Assembly: GCA_958446835.1 (NCBI GenBank)
Contig: CAUCXT010000057.1
Coordinates: forward strand, 1-13,776
DNA from: an uncultured Eubacterium sp.
GTDB taxonomy: Bacteria; Bacillota; Clostridia; Lachnospirales; Lachnospiraceae
Reading direction: 5' to 3'
Length of the DNA: 13,776 nucleotides
Positions within the stretch are counted from its first letter, which is position 1. The number at the start of each line of letters is the position of its first letter. Shown here piece by piece: positions 5,095-13,134 of the stretch. The translations under genes were made by a program, and so were the position numbers. Below the pieces are notes generated by a model, which saw only the letters and a program-made list of their open reading frames with translations, did no database searches and was not told where the DNA came from.

Positions 5095-7560
5095 TTGAAA
5101 AATTTTAAATATAAAGTACTTATATCAATTCTTGTGTTCGTTGCGGTTGCGGTCATAACGATTGTTCTCACCCGGGCAACGGATGAAGTCCGCCAAAGCA
5201 AGGAGAATATGTCTGCGGCAACACTGCCGGTAGTATATATGATAAGTGAGGGCGGGCAGGAGTTCAATCTGTTGCACGGATATGTGAGCAATATTGATGA
5301 GAGCATGCTGCATGAGTGTATCACGCCTCTCCCGGAGGGAAGAAAGCTAAGAATCGGTATCGGGACATACGGGCAGAAAATAACAGGGATATCGTATGAG
5401 ATAAGAAGCCTTGACGGCTCAGAATACATAGAGAATACAACGGTTACGGATTATCAGACAGTGAGCAATGCCAATGATGAAAATGGTAATGGCAGTTACG
5501 AAACCAATGATGCCAACGTAACAGGCAATATGGGCGAGCGCGTCGAGGCGGTTCTCAACATAAAGAACCTCCTTGAGGCTGAAACCGAATACATGATGAA
5601 AATTACTGTTTCAACAGAGAAAAAGACAGCCTCATATTATACAAGAATTGTGCTTGGTGATGGTCTGAATCTTGATGATAAGCTGAGCTATGTGATTCAT
5701 TTTTCGAATGTGACGTATGATGAAGAGGCGATAAATGAGATTATCCCGAAGCTTGAGCCGAATTCGTCCGGTGACAATACGAACCTTGGACATGTGAACA
5801 TTCATTCCAAGCTTTCGCAGGTCGGCTGGGGCGCATTACAGCCGCAGTATTACGGAAAAATATGGCCGATGGTTGTGGAGATACAGGGGAATACAGCGGA
5901 TATCAGGCTTGACTACCGGGTGAGCACGCCGGCGGCAAGAGGACTGGATATCTATGACGTGAAGGAATTTTTCCGTATTAGACGCGCCGATGCCGATACA
6001 ACCTACGTTTTGGGCTATGACAGATATGTAGATCAGATATTTGACGGACTGGAAGATTTGAATGATTCGGGAAGAATTTACCTTGGAATCACGTCGGGGC
6101 TTGAACAGCTGCAGATGACGAGCGACAGCACCGGCAGGGTGACCTGCTTTGTAAGAGGTGGGGAGCTGTGGAGCTACAATTCCAAGACCAACCAGTTTGC
6201 CCAGCTTTTCACGTTTGCGGACGATGATTCCGCTTATGACTCCGTGAGGGAGGCATATCAGGAGCACGGAATCAAGATTCTGTCGGTGGATTCGGACGGA
6301 AATGTGGGCTATGTTGTGTACGGATACATGAACCGCGGAAGCCATGAGGGCGAGATGGGTGTGTCCGTGTGCAGCTATAATGCGAAAAAAAATATCGTTG
6401 AGGAGATTCTGTACATTCCGAGGAACGAGATATACGATGTCATAAAAAAGGACGTGGAGGTATTGACATATCTTAACAACGAGGGAAGATTTTTCATGTA
6501 TCAGGGAGGAAGCATATACTCTGTACATTACGATACCAAGGAGTACATGGTTGTGTCCTCGCAGGTGGTTGAGGATTCCTGCCTATTTTCCGAAAAGTAT
6601 TCAATATTTGCTTATCAGGAAGGTGATGACGAAAACCATAGTGAAGCTGTGAAGATAATATATCTTGACACCGGTGAGACGGCGGAGATTGCCGCGGCGG
6701 ACACAGAATATATAAAGGCTTTGGGGCTTATAGACGGCAATATCATATACGGAAGGGCAAGAAAAACGGAGATAAATGCCAAATACCCGATGTACCGCAT
6801 AGAGATAGTCAACGGCAGTCTTGAAACAATCAAGGATTATGAAAAATCCGGCGTAAGAGTTATGGATGTCACGGCGGACAGCAACAAGATTATTATTAAG
6901 AGAGCAGAGATAAATGATGATGGAAGCCTTACGGATATGGCTGATGACCAGCTTTTAAGCACGACAATGACGCCGGATGGAATTCTCACGACCAGACAGG
7001 TGGCGACGGATGTAAGGCAGAAGGAGCTGTATATAATTCTAACTGTATCTGTGCCTTCGTCGGATGACACCAAGGTCATATACCCTAAGAGCATTATATT
7101 TAATGGGGAAGCACAGCTCTATATGAGTGAGGTTACAAGGAAAAATAATTACTACAGAGCGTACAGCATGGGAGAGCTATCGCTTCTGACAGTTAATCCT
7201 GCCGAGGCGATAGCGCAGGCGGATGAACAGGCGGGAGTTGTTGTCGCACCATCAGGATGCATTATATGGGACAGATATAAGACCAATACAGCCAAAATCT
7301 CTGTTCCGGATAGTTATAAGTTAGAGCAGGTTATGGATATAACAGGTGTGAGCCTCGATGAGGCACTGTATTATATTCACAAAGGATACGCACTAAATGT
7401 AATAACTGAGGATGAGAGTATGCTTGTGTATGCGTATGATAAGAGTAATGTCGCGTATGTATCGGGAGAAAACAGTTTTAGCATTGCAAAAACAGAGCTG
7501 GAGAAGCTCACAAACCTGAAAAATACAGTGATATTGGTCTGCAATATCATAAAAGACTGA
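5095..7560 (+). CDS. Large membrane-anchored extracellular protein of unknown function
   Basis: 821 residues from TTG at 5095. This start is preferred over the in-frame ATG at 5053 because AAAGGAAA (5082-5089) lies just before TTG and the new N-terminus, MKNFKYKV, leads straight into a membrane segment (residues about 8-25, VLISILVFVAVAVITIVL). There is no other membrane segment, so nearly 800 residues lie outside the cell, with the N-terminus inside. Residues 60-210 look like beta-sandwich material; from about 320 onward short strands alternate with D-x-D/G turns (FVRGGELWSYN, DSDGNVGYVVYGY, YQGGSIYSVHYD), suggesting a propeller-like fold. No catalytic motif was recognised. It may be cotranscribed with the YwmB-family gene, though the 190-nt gap holds a long inverted repeat. 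I do not recognise the family and assign no function. Confidence 0.85.
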   Translation: MKNFKYKVLISILVFVAVAVITIVLTRATDEVRQSKENMSAATLPVVYMISEGGQEFNLLHGYVSNIDESMLHECITPLPEGRKLRIGIGTYGQKITGISYEIRSLDGSEYIENTTVTDYQTVSNANDENGNGSYETNDANVTGNMGERVEAVLNIKNLLEAETEYMMKITVSTEKKTASYYTRIVLGDGLNLDDKLSYVIHFSNVTYDEEAINEIIPKLEPNSSGDNTNLGHVNIHSKLSQVGWGALQPQYYGKIWPMVVEIQGNTADIRLDYRVSTPAARGLDIYDVKEFFRIRRADADTTYVLGYDRYVDQIFDGLEDLNDSGRIYLGITSGLEQLQMTSDSTGRVTCFVRGGELWSYNSKTNQFAQLFTFADDDSAYDSVREAYQEHGIKILSVDSDGNVGYVVYGYMNRGSHEGEMGVSVCSYNAKKNIVEEILYIPRNEIYDVIKKDVEVLTYLNNEGRFFMYQGGSIYSVHYDTKEYMVVSSQVVEDSCLFSEKYSIFAYQEGDDENHSEAVKIIYLDTGETAEIAAADTEYIKALGLIDGNIIYGRARKTEINAKYPMYRIEIVNGSLETIKDYEKSGVRVMDVTADSNKIIIKRAEINDDGSLTDMADDQLLSTTMTPDGILTTRQVATDVRQKELYIILTVSVPSSDDTKVIYPKSIIFNGEAQLYMSEVTRKNNYYRAYSMGELSLLTVNPAEAIAQADEQAGVVVAPSGCIIWDRYKTNTAKISVPDSYKLEQVMDITGVSLDEALYYIHKGYALNVITEDESMLVYAYDKSNVAYVSGENSFSIAKTELEKLTNLKNTVILVCNIIKD

Positions 7561-7568
7561 CAAAACGA

Positions 7569-7597
7569 TTGACCATATCGGAATAATATTGTAAGAT
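7569..7597 (+). promoter_or_regulatory. Sigma-A-type promoter of asnS
   Basis: TTGACC (7569-7574) and TAAGAT (7592-7597) are separated by exactly 17 bp, starting 9 nt after the stop codon of the preceding gene. Transcription would start near 7604, giving a leader of about 70 nt. No T-box leader is present: the AGGGTGGAACC core is absent and the leader is too short. Confidence 0.6.
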
Positions 7598-7648
7598 GAA
7601 GAGTGACAAATCAGTTATTTGTCCAGCGGTAATACATTATTCCGGTAT
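7575..7648 (+). promoter_or_regulatory. Nested inverted repeats in the asnS promoter and leader
   Basis: Outer arms ATATCGGAATAAT (7575-7587) and ATTATTCCGGTAT (7636-7648) match at 12 of 13 positions. The inner arms GACAAAT (7605-7611) and ATTTGTC (7617-7623) are perfect with loop CAGTT. The inner hairpin would lie at the very 5' end of the transcript. The left outer arm lies in the promoter spacer, so the outer pair would act in DNA, or in read-through RNA from upstream. No T-run follows. Confidence 0.45.
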
Positions 7649-7672
7649 AGGGATTTAGAGAGGATTATTGAT

Positions 7673-9064
7673 ATGGAACTAATTAACATCAGAGATTTAT
7701 TCAGGGACAAGGAAAAGTATCTTGGAAATAAGGTTACAGTCGGAGGATGGGTGCGCAGCGTCCGTGACTCTAAGACATTCGGATTTATAGTTGTGAATGA
7801 CGGAACATTTTTTGAGCCTTTACAGATTGTATACCATGACACTATGGAGAATTTTGCACAGATAAGCAAGCTCAATGTTGGTGCGGCTATCATTGTTACA
7901 GGTACGCTGATTGCTACACCGGATGCCAAGCAGCCGTTTGAGATTCAGGCAGACAGCATAGAGGTTGAGGGAGAGAGCACTCCTGATTATCCTCTTCAGA
8001 AGAAGAGACATTCAATGGAGTATCTCAGAACAATCACACATTTAAGACCTAGAACCAACACATTCCAGGCGGTGTTCAGAGTACGTTCACTTATCGCTTA
8101 TGCTATTCATCAGTTCTTTCAGGAGAGAAACTTTGTATATGTTCACACTCCACTCATAACAGGAAGTGACTGTGAGGGTGCCGGTGAGATGTTTCAGGTA
8201 ACAACCATGGATTTGAACAATGTTCCTAAGACAGAGGACGGCAAGGTTGATTATTCCAAGGATTTCTTTGGAAAGCCTACTAACCTTACAGTAAGCGGTC
8301 AGCTTAACGGCGAGACTTATGCGATGGCATTCAAGAACATTTATACATTCGGACCTACATTCCGTGCAGAGAACTCCAACACGACAAGACATGCTGCTGA
8401 GTTCTGGATGATTGAGCCGGAGATGGCATTTGCAGACCTTAAGGATGATATGATACTTGCTGAGAGCATGATTAAGTATGTTATAAGATATGTGCTTGAG
8501 AACGCTCCTGAGGAGATGAATTTCTTCAACAGCTTCGTTGACAAGGGACTTCTTGAGAGACTCAACCATGTGCTCAACTCAGAGTTCGGCCATGTGACAT
8601 ACACGGAGGCTATCAAGATACTTGAGCAGCATAATGACAAGTTCGAGTACAAGGTATCATGGGGCTGTGATTTACAGACAGAGCATGAGCGTTTCCTCAC
8701 AGAGGAGATTTATAAGAGACCACTTTTTGTTACGGATTATCCGAAGGAGATTAAGGCATTCTACATGAAGCTCAATGACGACGGAAAGACAGTTGCTGCC
8801 ATGGACTGCCTTGTTCCGGGTATCGGTGAGATTATAGGTGGAAGCCAGAGAGAGGACGATTACGATAAGCTTGTTGCGAGAATGGATGAGCTTGGTCTTA
8901 AGAAGGAGGACTACCAGTTCTATCTTGACCTTAGAAAGTATGGCTCAGCAAGACATGCCGGCTTCGGTCTTGGATTCGAGCGCTGCGTAATGTACCTCAC
9001 AGGTATGGGTAATATTCGTGATGTTATTCCGTTCCCAAGAACTGTAGGTAACTGCGATTTATAA
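7673..9064 (+). CDS. asnS: Asparaginyl-tRNA synthetase
   Basis: 463 residues, the usual size. Cytoplasmic class IIb aminoacyl-tRNA synthetase that charges tRNA-Asn with asparagine using ATP. The ATG at 7673 follows AGAGAGG (7657-7663) and gives the standard N-terminus; the frame is open upstream but without family similarity. Residues 1-115 form the OB-fold anticodon-binding domain (VTVGGWVRSVRDSKTFGFI). The catalytic core shows motif 1 (FFQERNFVYVHTPLIT), the substrate loop GSDCEGAGEMF, motif 2 (FRAENSNTTRHAAEFWMIEPE, from residue 230) and motif 3 (GFGLGFERCVMYLTG, from residue 430, then RDVIPFPR). The motif 2 and 3 arginines are present. The insert separating motifs 1 and 2 is typical of AsnRS rather than AspRS. 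It has its own promoter and appears to be a single-gene unit. Confidence 0.97.
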   Translation: MELINIRDLFRDKEKYLGNKVTVGGWVRSVRDSKTFGFIVVNDGTFFEPLQIVYHDTMENFAQISKLNVGAAIIVTGTLIATPDAKQPFEIQADSIEVEGESTPDYPLQKKRHSMEYLRTITHLRPRTNTFQAVFRVRSLIAYAIHQFFQERNFVYVHTPLITGSDCEGAGEMFQVTTMDLNNVPKTEDGKVDYSKDFFGKPTNLTVSGQLNGETYAMAFKNIYTFGPTFRAENSNTTRHAAEFWMIEPEMAFADLKDDMILAESMIKYVIRYVLENAPEEMNFFNSFVDKGLLERLNHVLNSEFGHVTYTEAIKILEQHNDKFEYKVSWGCDLQTEHERFLTEEIYKRPLFVTDYPKEIKAFYMKLNDDGKTVAAMDCLVPGIGEIIGGSQREDDYDKLVARMDELGLKKEDYQFYLDLRKYGSARHAGFGLGFERCVMYLTGMGNIRDVIPFPRTVGNCDL

Positions 9065-9092
9065 TTTATAAGTACAATTACGAAATAATGAG

Positions 9093-9132
9093 CGCAGGGG
9101 AGTTAACATATTTATGTGCTTAACGAACTGCG
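9093..9132 (+). terminator. Imperfect hairpin after asnS, possible terminator
   Basis: Arms CGCAG (9093-9097) / CTGCG (9128-9132) and GTTAA / TTAAC, separated by a small internal loop, enclose a third short pairing ACAT-ATTT-ATGT. It is followed by AATTTAAT, a weak T-tract, so termination may be partial. Confidence 0.45.
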
Positions 9133-9155
9133 AATTTAATCATGGATGAAATTCA

Positions 9156-9164
9156 TGATATAAT
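9156..9164 (+). promoter_or_regulatory. Extended -10 promoter of the penicillin-binding protein gene
   Basis: TGATATAAT is a perfect TATAAT with the upstream TG of an extended -10 box; the -35 position has only a weak TTAATC (9136-9141). Transcription would start near 9171, leaving a leader of about 80 nt before the ATG at 9251. That argues against the in-frame ATG at 9176, which lies almost at the transcript's 5' end. Confidence 0.55.
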
Positions 9165-9250
9165 ATCGACAGCGTATGGATGGTGTGGCTGCTTGCAGTC
9201 GGGCAGTCTGTACGCTGATTGATTTATATACCGAAGATTCAGAGGTGGAT

Positions 9251-11755
9251 ATGAAGAGAGGCTTAAAGATATTTTTAATTGTCTTTATCATATTGTTGTC
9301 GATTGTGGGGCTGGGGCTTGTCGCTGTCAGCCCTTATTTGTCTGCGGTAGGGAAGTATATAGGCAATGCGAAGGCTATTGCAGCAGAAAGCAGGCTTTCT
9401 GATTTCAGAAGTACGGAGACAAGCATTATCTATGACGTGAATGGGGAAGAGATAACAACAGTCAGCGGTGTGAAGGAGCTGTATTATCTTGAGTCCTACA
9501 AGATACCTAAGGTTGTAAAGGATGCATTCGTTCTCATTGAGGATAGAAAGTTCTACAGACATGGAGGTATAGATATTGCCGCCATAATAAGAGCCGTAAG
9601 CATTAATTTTAAGACTAAGAGCAAGGCGCAGGGCGCGAGTACCATAACCCAGCAGGTAGCGAGAAATATCTATCTTTCACAGGATGTCACATGGGAGAGG
9701 AAGATAACAGAGATATTTCTTTCGATGGAGCTTGAAAAGCGCTATACCAAGGATCAGATACTTGAATTTTACATAAATAATATATACTTCGCCAATGGTC
9801 TGTACGGCATTGAGGCGGCGGCGCAGGGGTACTTTAACAAAGCTGCGGGTGAGCTGTCGATATCACAGCTTGTATTTTTGACAACAATACCTAATAATCC
9901 ATCCAAGTATGACCCATTTGAGCACTTGGACAGAGGAGTGGAGAGGCGGGATTACATACTTGGGCTGCTGCATGATTACGGGAGTATATCCGACGAAGAA
10001 TATCAGAATGCAATAGCTGAGGAGATTGTCTTAAGTCCGCCCGAGGCTGAGAAGTATGATTCAGTTGAGACTTATGTGTACTACTGTGCTACGCGCTCAC
10101 TTATGAAAGCAGCGGGCTTTAATTTCAGATATGAATTTATCGACGAGGATGACGAGGCAGCGTACAAGGAGCTGTATGATGACTGGTATTCGCGTTATCA
10201 GAGAACGCTTTTTACAGGAGGATACAGGATATACACGGCGATAGATATGGACAAGCAGCAGCTTCTCATGGATTCGCTGGATGCTGCATTGGCTTGGAAT
10301 ACAGAGACTAACGATGAAGGCGTGTATAAGCTTCAGGCTTCGGCGGTATGTATAGACAATGCTGCAGGATATGTCACGGCGATTGTTGGAGGCAGAAATC
10401 AGGGGCTTCCCGGCTATACGCTCAATCGTGCGTACCAGAGCTTCAGGCAGCCGGGAAGTGCCATCAAGCCGCTTGTGGTGTATGCACCTTATCTGGGACT
10501 TGGGCATAACCCGGACGAGCTTATAGATGATTCACCGATGGAGGGCGGTCCCGAGAATTTTGAGAACAGATATCCGGGGGAGGAGACCTTACAGGAGGCG
10601 CTCGCATGGTCATCAAACGTCGCGGCATGGAAGCTTTTTGAACAGCTCACACCTGAGTACGGAATGTCCTTTGTAAAAAATATGCATTTCAGAAAGATTG
10701 GTGAGGATGAGCACTATATGGCGGCATGCCTTGGAGGCTGGAGCTATGGGGCGAGCGCACTTGAGATGGCGAGCGCCTATGGGGCGCTTGCGGGTGACGG
10801 AGTTTTCCACGAACCTACGGCGGTTATGAGGATAACCGACTCAAAGGGCAGGACTATTGTGGATAATGGAGGCAATGGGACGCAGATTTATGAAAAGAAT
10901 GCAGCCAGAATGGTGAGCAAAATGCTGCAATATGGTGTGGAACACGGAATTGCCACAGGGGCTAAGCTTGATAACGCGGTAGCTGCGGTAAAGACGGGAA
11001 CCACAACGGACAACAAGGATGGCTGGACCGTGGGATACTCCGCATACTACACAACAGCGGTGTGGGTTGGGTATGACATTCCAAAGAGGATGGCTGACCT
11101 TACGGGCGGCACATATCCTATGACAATATGGAAGAGCTTCATGCAGGCTGTTCACGAAGGACTTGAGTTGAAAGAGTTTCCTGATTACACAAGGTATGCT
11201 GATAACAGTACCGGAACGGATACACTGCCCGATGGCATTATTGATAATGGCAATAACAGCCAGCAGGAATCGACAGCCGCACTTGAGGACATACAAAATG
11301 CGCTGGGTGATAAGAGCTATAACGGCGCCGGCGGTGATGGCAACGCAGCGTCATCGGCAGGCGGCGACGGCAATGCCACAGGAACGGTATCAGGAGACGG
11401 CAATATGTCCGGGCACCCCGGTGGAGACGGCAATGCTTCCGGAACTGTAGGCGGGGACAAGAACGCCGGGGCGCTTGGCGGGGACGGCAATGCCTCCGGC
11501 TCTGTAGGCGGCGATAAGGGCGCAGGCGCTGTCGGAGGAGATACCAATGCATCGGGAAATAACAGGGGAGATTCAAATGCCGCCGGAATAGCCGGAGGAG
11601 ATGTGAGCATAGGAGCCGGCACTTCCGTAGGTGGCGACACTAATGCCGGGTACATGGCAGGAGGGGATGCGAGCGCGGGAGCCGGCACCTCCGCAGGTGG
11701 CGACACCAATGCCGGGTATACGGTGGGCGGTGATGCAGATGTGAAGCTGCCGTAG
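9251..11755 (+). CDS. Class A penicillin-binding protein (transglycosylase-transpeptidase) with a Gly-Asp repeat tail
   Basis: 834 residues from ATG at 9251, preceded by AGAGGTGG. It polymerises lipid II and cross-links peptidoglycan on the outer face of the membrane. Residues 1-30 are a basic start plus membrane anchor. The GT51 glycosyltransferase shows catalytic EDRKFYRHGGID (Glu97), GASTITQQ (128-135) and RKITEIFLSMELEKRYTKDQ then GLYGIEAAAQGYF. The transpeptidase shows Ser403 in SAIK (403-406), SSN (454-456) and KTGT (581-584), so both activities look intact. From residue 694 the protein ends in fourteen Gly-Gly-Asp-type units. The in-frame ATG at 9176 would add 25 residues without a leader character and is rejected. 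It has its own promoter and stands between asnS and convergent prs. Which PBP1 paralogue it is cannot be settled from one sequence. Confidence 0.95.
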   Translation: MKRGLKIFLIVFIILLSIVGLGLVAVSPYLSAVGKYIGNAKAIAAESRLSDFRSTETSIIYDVNGEEITTVSGVKELYYLESYKIPKVVKDAFVLIEDRKFYRHGGIDIAAIIRAVSINFKTKSKAQGASTITQQVARNIYLSQDVTWERKITEIFLSMELEKRYTKDQILEFYINNIYFANGLYGIEAAAQGYFNKAAGELSISQLVFLTTIPNNPSKYDPFEHLDRGVERRDYILGLLHDYGSISDEEYQNAIAEEIVLSPPEAEKYDSVETYVYYCATRSLMKAAGFNFRYEFIDEDDEAAYKELYDDWYSRYQRTLFTGGYRIYTAIDMDKQQLLMDSLDAALAWNTETNDEGVYKLQASAVCIDNAAGYVTAIVGGRNQGLPGYTLNRAYQSFRQPGSAIKPLVVYAPYLGLGHNPDELIDDSPMEGGPENFENRYPGEETLQEALAWSSNVAAWKLFEQLTPEYGMSFVKNMHFRKIGEDEHYMAACLGGWSYGASALEMASAYGALAGDGVFHEPTAVMRITDSKGRTIVDNGGNGTQIYEKNAARMVSKMLQYGVEHGIATGAKLDNAVAAVKTGTTTDNKDGWTVGYSAYYTTAVWVGYDIPKRMADLTGGTYPMTIWKSFMQAVHEGLELKEFPDYTRYADNSTGTDTLPDGIIDNGNNSQQESTAALEDIQNALGDKSYNGAGGDGNAASSAGGDGNATGTVSGDGNMSGHPGGDGNASGTVGGDKNAGALGGDGNASGSVGGDKGAGAVGGDTNASGNNRGDSNAAGIAGGDVSIGAGTSVGGDTNAGYMAGGDASAGAGTSAGGDTNAGYTVGGDADVKLP
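11330..11752 (+). repeat. Coding repeat: fourteen GGD[GKT]NA-type units in the PBP tail
   Basis: Residues 694-834 consist of units of about 9-12 residues, each opening with GGD (variants SGD and RGD), often GGDGNASG or GGDTNAG. Near the end a 22-residue (66-nt) pair repeats: GGDVSIGAGTSV-GGDTNAGYMA, then GGDASAGAGTSA-GGDTNAGYTV, with the DNA also closely similar. This indicates recent expansion by slippage or unequal recombination. One unit reads NNRGDSNAA (RGDS at 772-775). The tail is polar and probably flexible, lying in or beyond the cell wall. Confidence 0.9.
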
Positions 11756-11773
11756 CCGGAGAGCAGTTTTTTT
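11747..11773 (+). terminator. Weak terminator candidate after the PBP gene
   Basis: CTGC (11747-11750) can pair with GCAG (11763-11766), with a short imperfect inner stem around the TAG stop codon, followed directly by seven T residues (11767-11773). The stem is short, so this is tentative. Confidence 0.35.
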
Positions 11774-11859
11774 ACTTGGGAAAGATAGCACAGGAAGGTT
11801 GAATTTTAATACAATCAATAAAGGTATACTTATGCAAAACTTATTGGAATACAAAAACA

Positions 11860-11914
11860 GGGTGTTAAAACATGCCCAAACACCTATGCCGTGTATGCGC
11901 ATGTTTTAACACCC
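11860..11914 (-). terminator. Large hairpin between converging genes, probable prs terminator
   Basis: Perfect 16-bp stem GGGTGTTAAAACATGC (11860-11875) / GCATGTTTTAACACCC (11899-11914) with a 23-nt loop that can itself pair ACAC (11880-11883) with GTGT (11891-11894). On the minus strand it begins 17 nt after the prs stop codon and is followed by TGTTTTTGT, as expected of an intrinsic terminator. On the plus strand no T-run follows. The stem and loop are longer than is usual. Confidence 0.6.
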
Positions 11915-11931
11915 GTCCGGGTTGCACTAAC

Positions 11932-13104
11932 TTACTTCTTATTGTACTCCTTGAGAAGCTTCTGGATTCTGTCAACCGGGTCAAGAAGCTTGCTTATGGA
12001 AGCATCATGGTTGAGTGTGTCGATGATGAGTGCGATGTACTTGCTCATATCTACACTGATATAATATGGCTTGGAGAGAAGCTCAGGCGTCTGGTAGATG
12101 ACATTGGTTGTAAGGACCTTATCTATAAGACCTGCCTCATAAGCCTCATCGAACTTCTCAAGACCGTTGGTGAAAAGACCGAAGGTGCTTGCGAGGAATA
12201 CCCTTTTAGCCTTGCGTGCCTTTAATTCCTTTGCTACGTCGAGCATACTCTCACCGGAGGAAATCATATCGTCGATGATGAATACATCCTTGCCCTCAAC
12301 GGAGCTTCCGAGGAACTCATGGGCTACGATAGGATTACGCCCATTTACAATCTTAGTATAATCTCTTCTCTTGTAGAACATACCTACATCAAGACCGAGC
12401 ACGTTTGCAAAGTATACGGCTCTGTGTGTTCCTCCCTCATCAGGGCTTATAATCATCATGTGGTCGCTGTCGAATGTTATATCTGGTACGTTTCTGGTGA
12501 GATACTTGATGAACTGGTAAGCAGGCTGTACAGTCTCAAATCCCTTTAACGGAATAGCATTCTGTACGCGTGGGTCATGGGCATCAAAGGTGATGATGTT
12601 GTCAACACCCATGTCTGTGAGCTCCTGAAGTGCAAGAGCACAATCTAAGGACTCACGTCCGCTTCTCTTGTGCTGTCTGCTCTCATAGAGGAAAGGCATG
12701 ATGACAGTGATTCTTCTTGCCTTGCCGCCTACAGCAGCGATAATACGCTTTAAATCCTGATAATGGTCATCAGGTGACATGTGGTTCTCCTTACCGCACA
12801 GAGAGTAGGTAAGGCTATAGTTACATACATCGACTAAAAGGTACAAATCATATCCGCGGACAGATTCGTTGATAATTCCCTTTGCCTCTCCTGAGCCAAA
12901 GCGTGGTACGCTTGCGCTTAAGATGTAGTGGTCTCTCTGGTATCCTGCAAAAGCTATTGTAGACTTATGCTCATTTTCTCTTTCGGTTCTCCATTGAACA
13001 AGGTAATCATTTACCTTCTGGCTGAGCTGTTCACAGCCCTTAAGGGGAATGATTCCAAGTGCCCCCACTGGTATGGTTTCAAGGTCGCGTTCTTCCTGAA
13101 GCAT
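11932..13104 (-). CDS. prs: Ribose-phosphate pyrophosphokinase (PRPP synthetase), long clostridial form
   Basis: 390 residues. Transfers pyrophosphate from ATP to ribose 5-phosphate, giving PRPP for nucleotide, histidine and tryptophan synthesis; cytoplasmic. ATG at 13104 follows GGAGG (13117-13113) with 8 nt spacing. Seen: the ATP-binding loop region SRQHKRSGRESLD (142-154, equivalent to ARQDRK in common Prs), TFDAHDPRVQNAIP (172-185, equivalent to DLHAxQIQGFF), and the PRPP-binding loop VFIIDDMISSGESM (274-287). The catalytic histidine context and Asp pair of the PRPP loop are kept. Common bacterial Prs is about 315 residues; this one has a longer N-terminus and altered loops, as in a second Prs type known from Clostridia. 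It lies 30 nt downstream of the helicase-loader gene, probably cotranscribed. Whether another, short prs exists in the genome cannot be seen here. Confidence 0.92.
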   Translation of the reverse strand: MLQEERDLETIPVGALGIIPLKGCEQLSQKVNDYLVQWRTERENEHKSTIAFAGYQRDHYILSASVPRFGSGEAKGIINESVRGYDLYLLVDVCNYSLTYSLCGKENHMSPDDHYQDLKRIIAAVGGKARRITVIMPFLYESRQHKRSGRESLDCALALQELTDMGVDNIITFDAHDPRVQNAIPLKGFETVQPAYQFIKYLTRNVPDITFDSDHMMIISPDEGGTHRAVYFANVLGLDVGMFYKRRDYTKIVNGRNPIVAHEFLGSSVEGKDVFIIDDMISSGESMLDVAKELKARKAKRVFLASTFGLFTNGLEKFDEAYEAGLIDKVLTTNVIYQTPELLSKPYYISVDMSKYIALIIDTLNHDASISKLLDPVDRIQKLLKEYNKK

Positions 13105-13134
13105 GATGTTTTCCTCCGTAGATGTGTGTTGTGA

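Noticed and set aside
5836..6528. Minus-strand ORF of 230 codons within the large extracellular protein gene
   Set aside because: The sense frame is open over its whole length with a good start and leader; the antisense frame has no recognisable domain.
7561..7672. T-box riboswitch upstream of asnS
   Set aside because: The leader is too short and lacks the AGGGTGGAACC core and the antiterminator/terminator pair.
11317..11709. Minus-strand ORF of 130 codons opposite the PBP tail, Pro/Ser/Ala-rich
   Set aside because: It is the antisense reading of the GGD repeats; the periodic composition comes from the repeat DNA, and no ribosome binding site is seen.
11832..11909. Short plus-strand ORF (ATG at 11832, 25 codons, MQNLLEYKNRVL...) with an AAAGG upstream
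   Set aside because: It runs straight through both arms of the large hairpin, has no leader or family features and would be expected by chance; the hairpin explains the sequence better.
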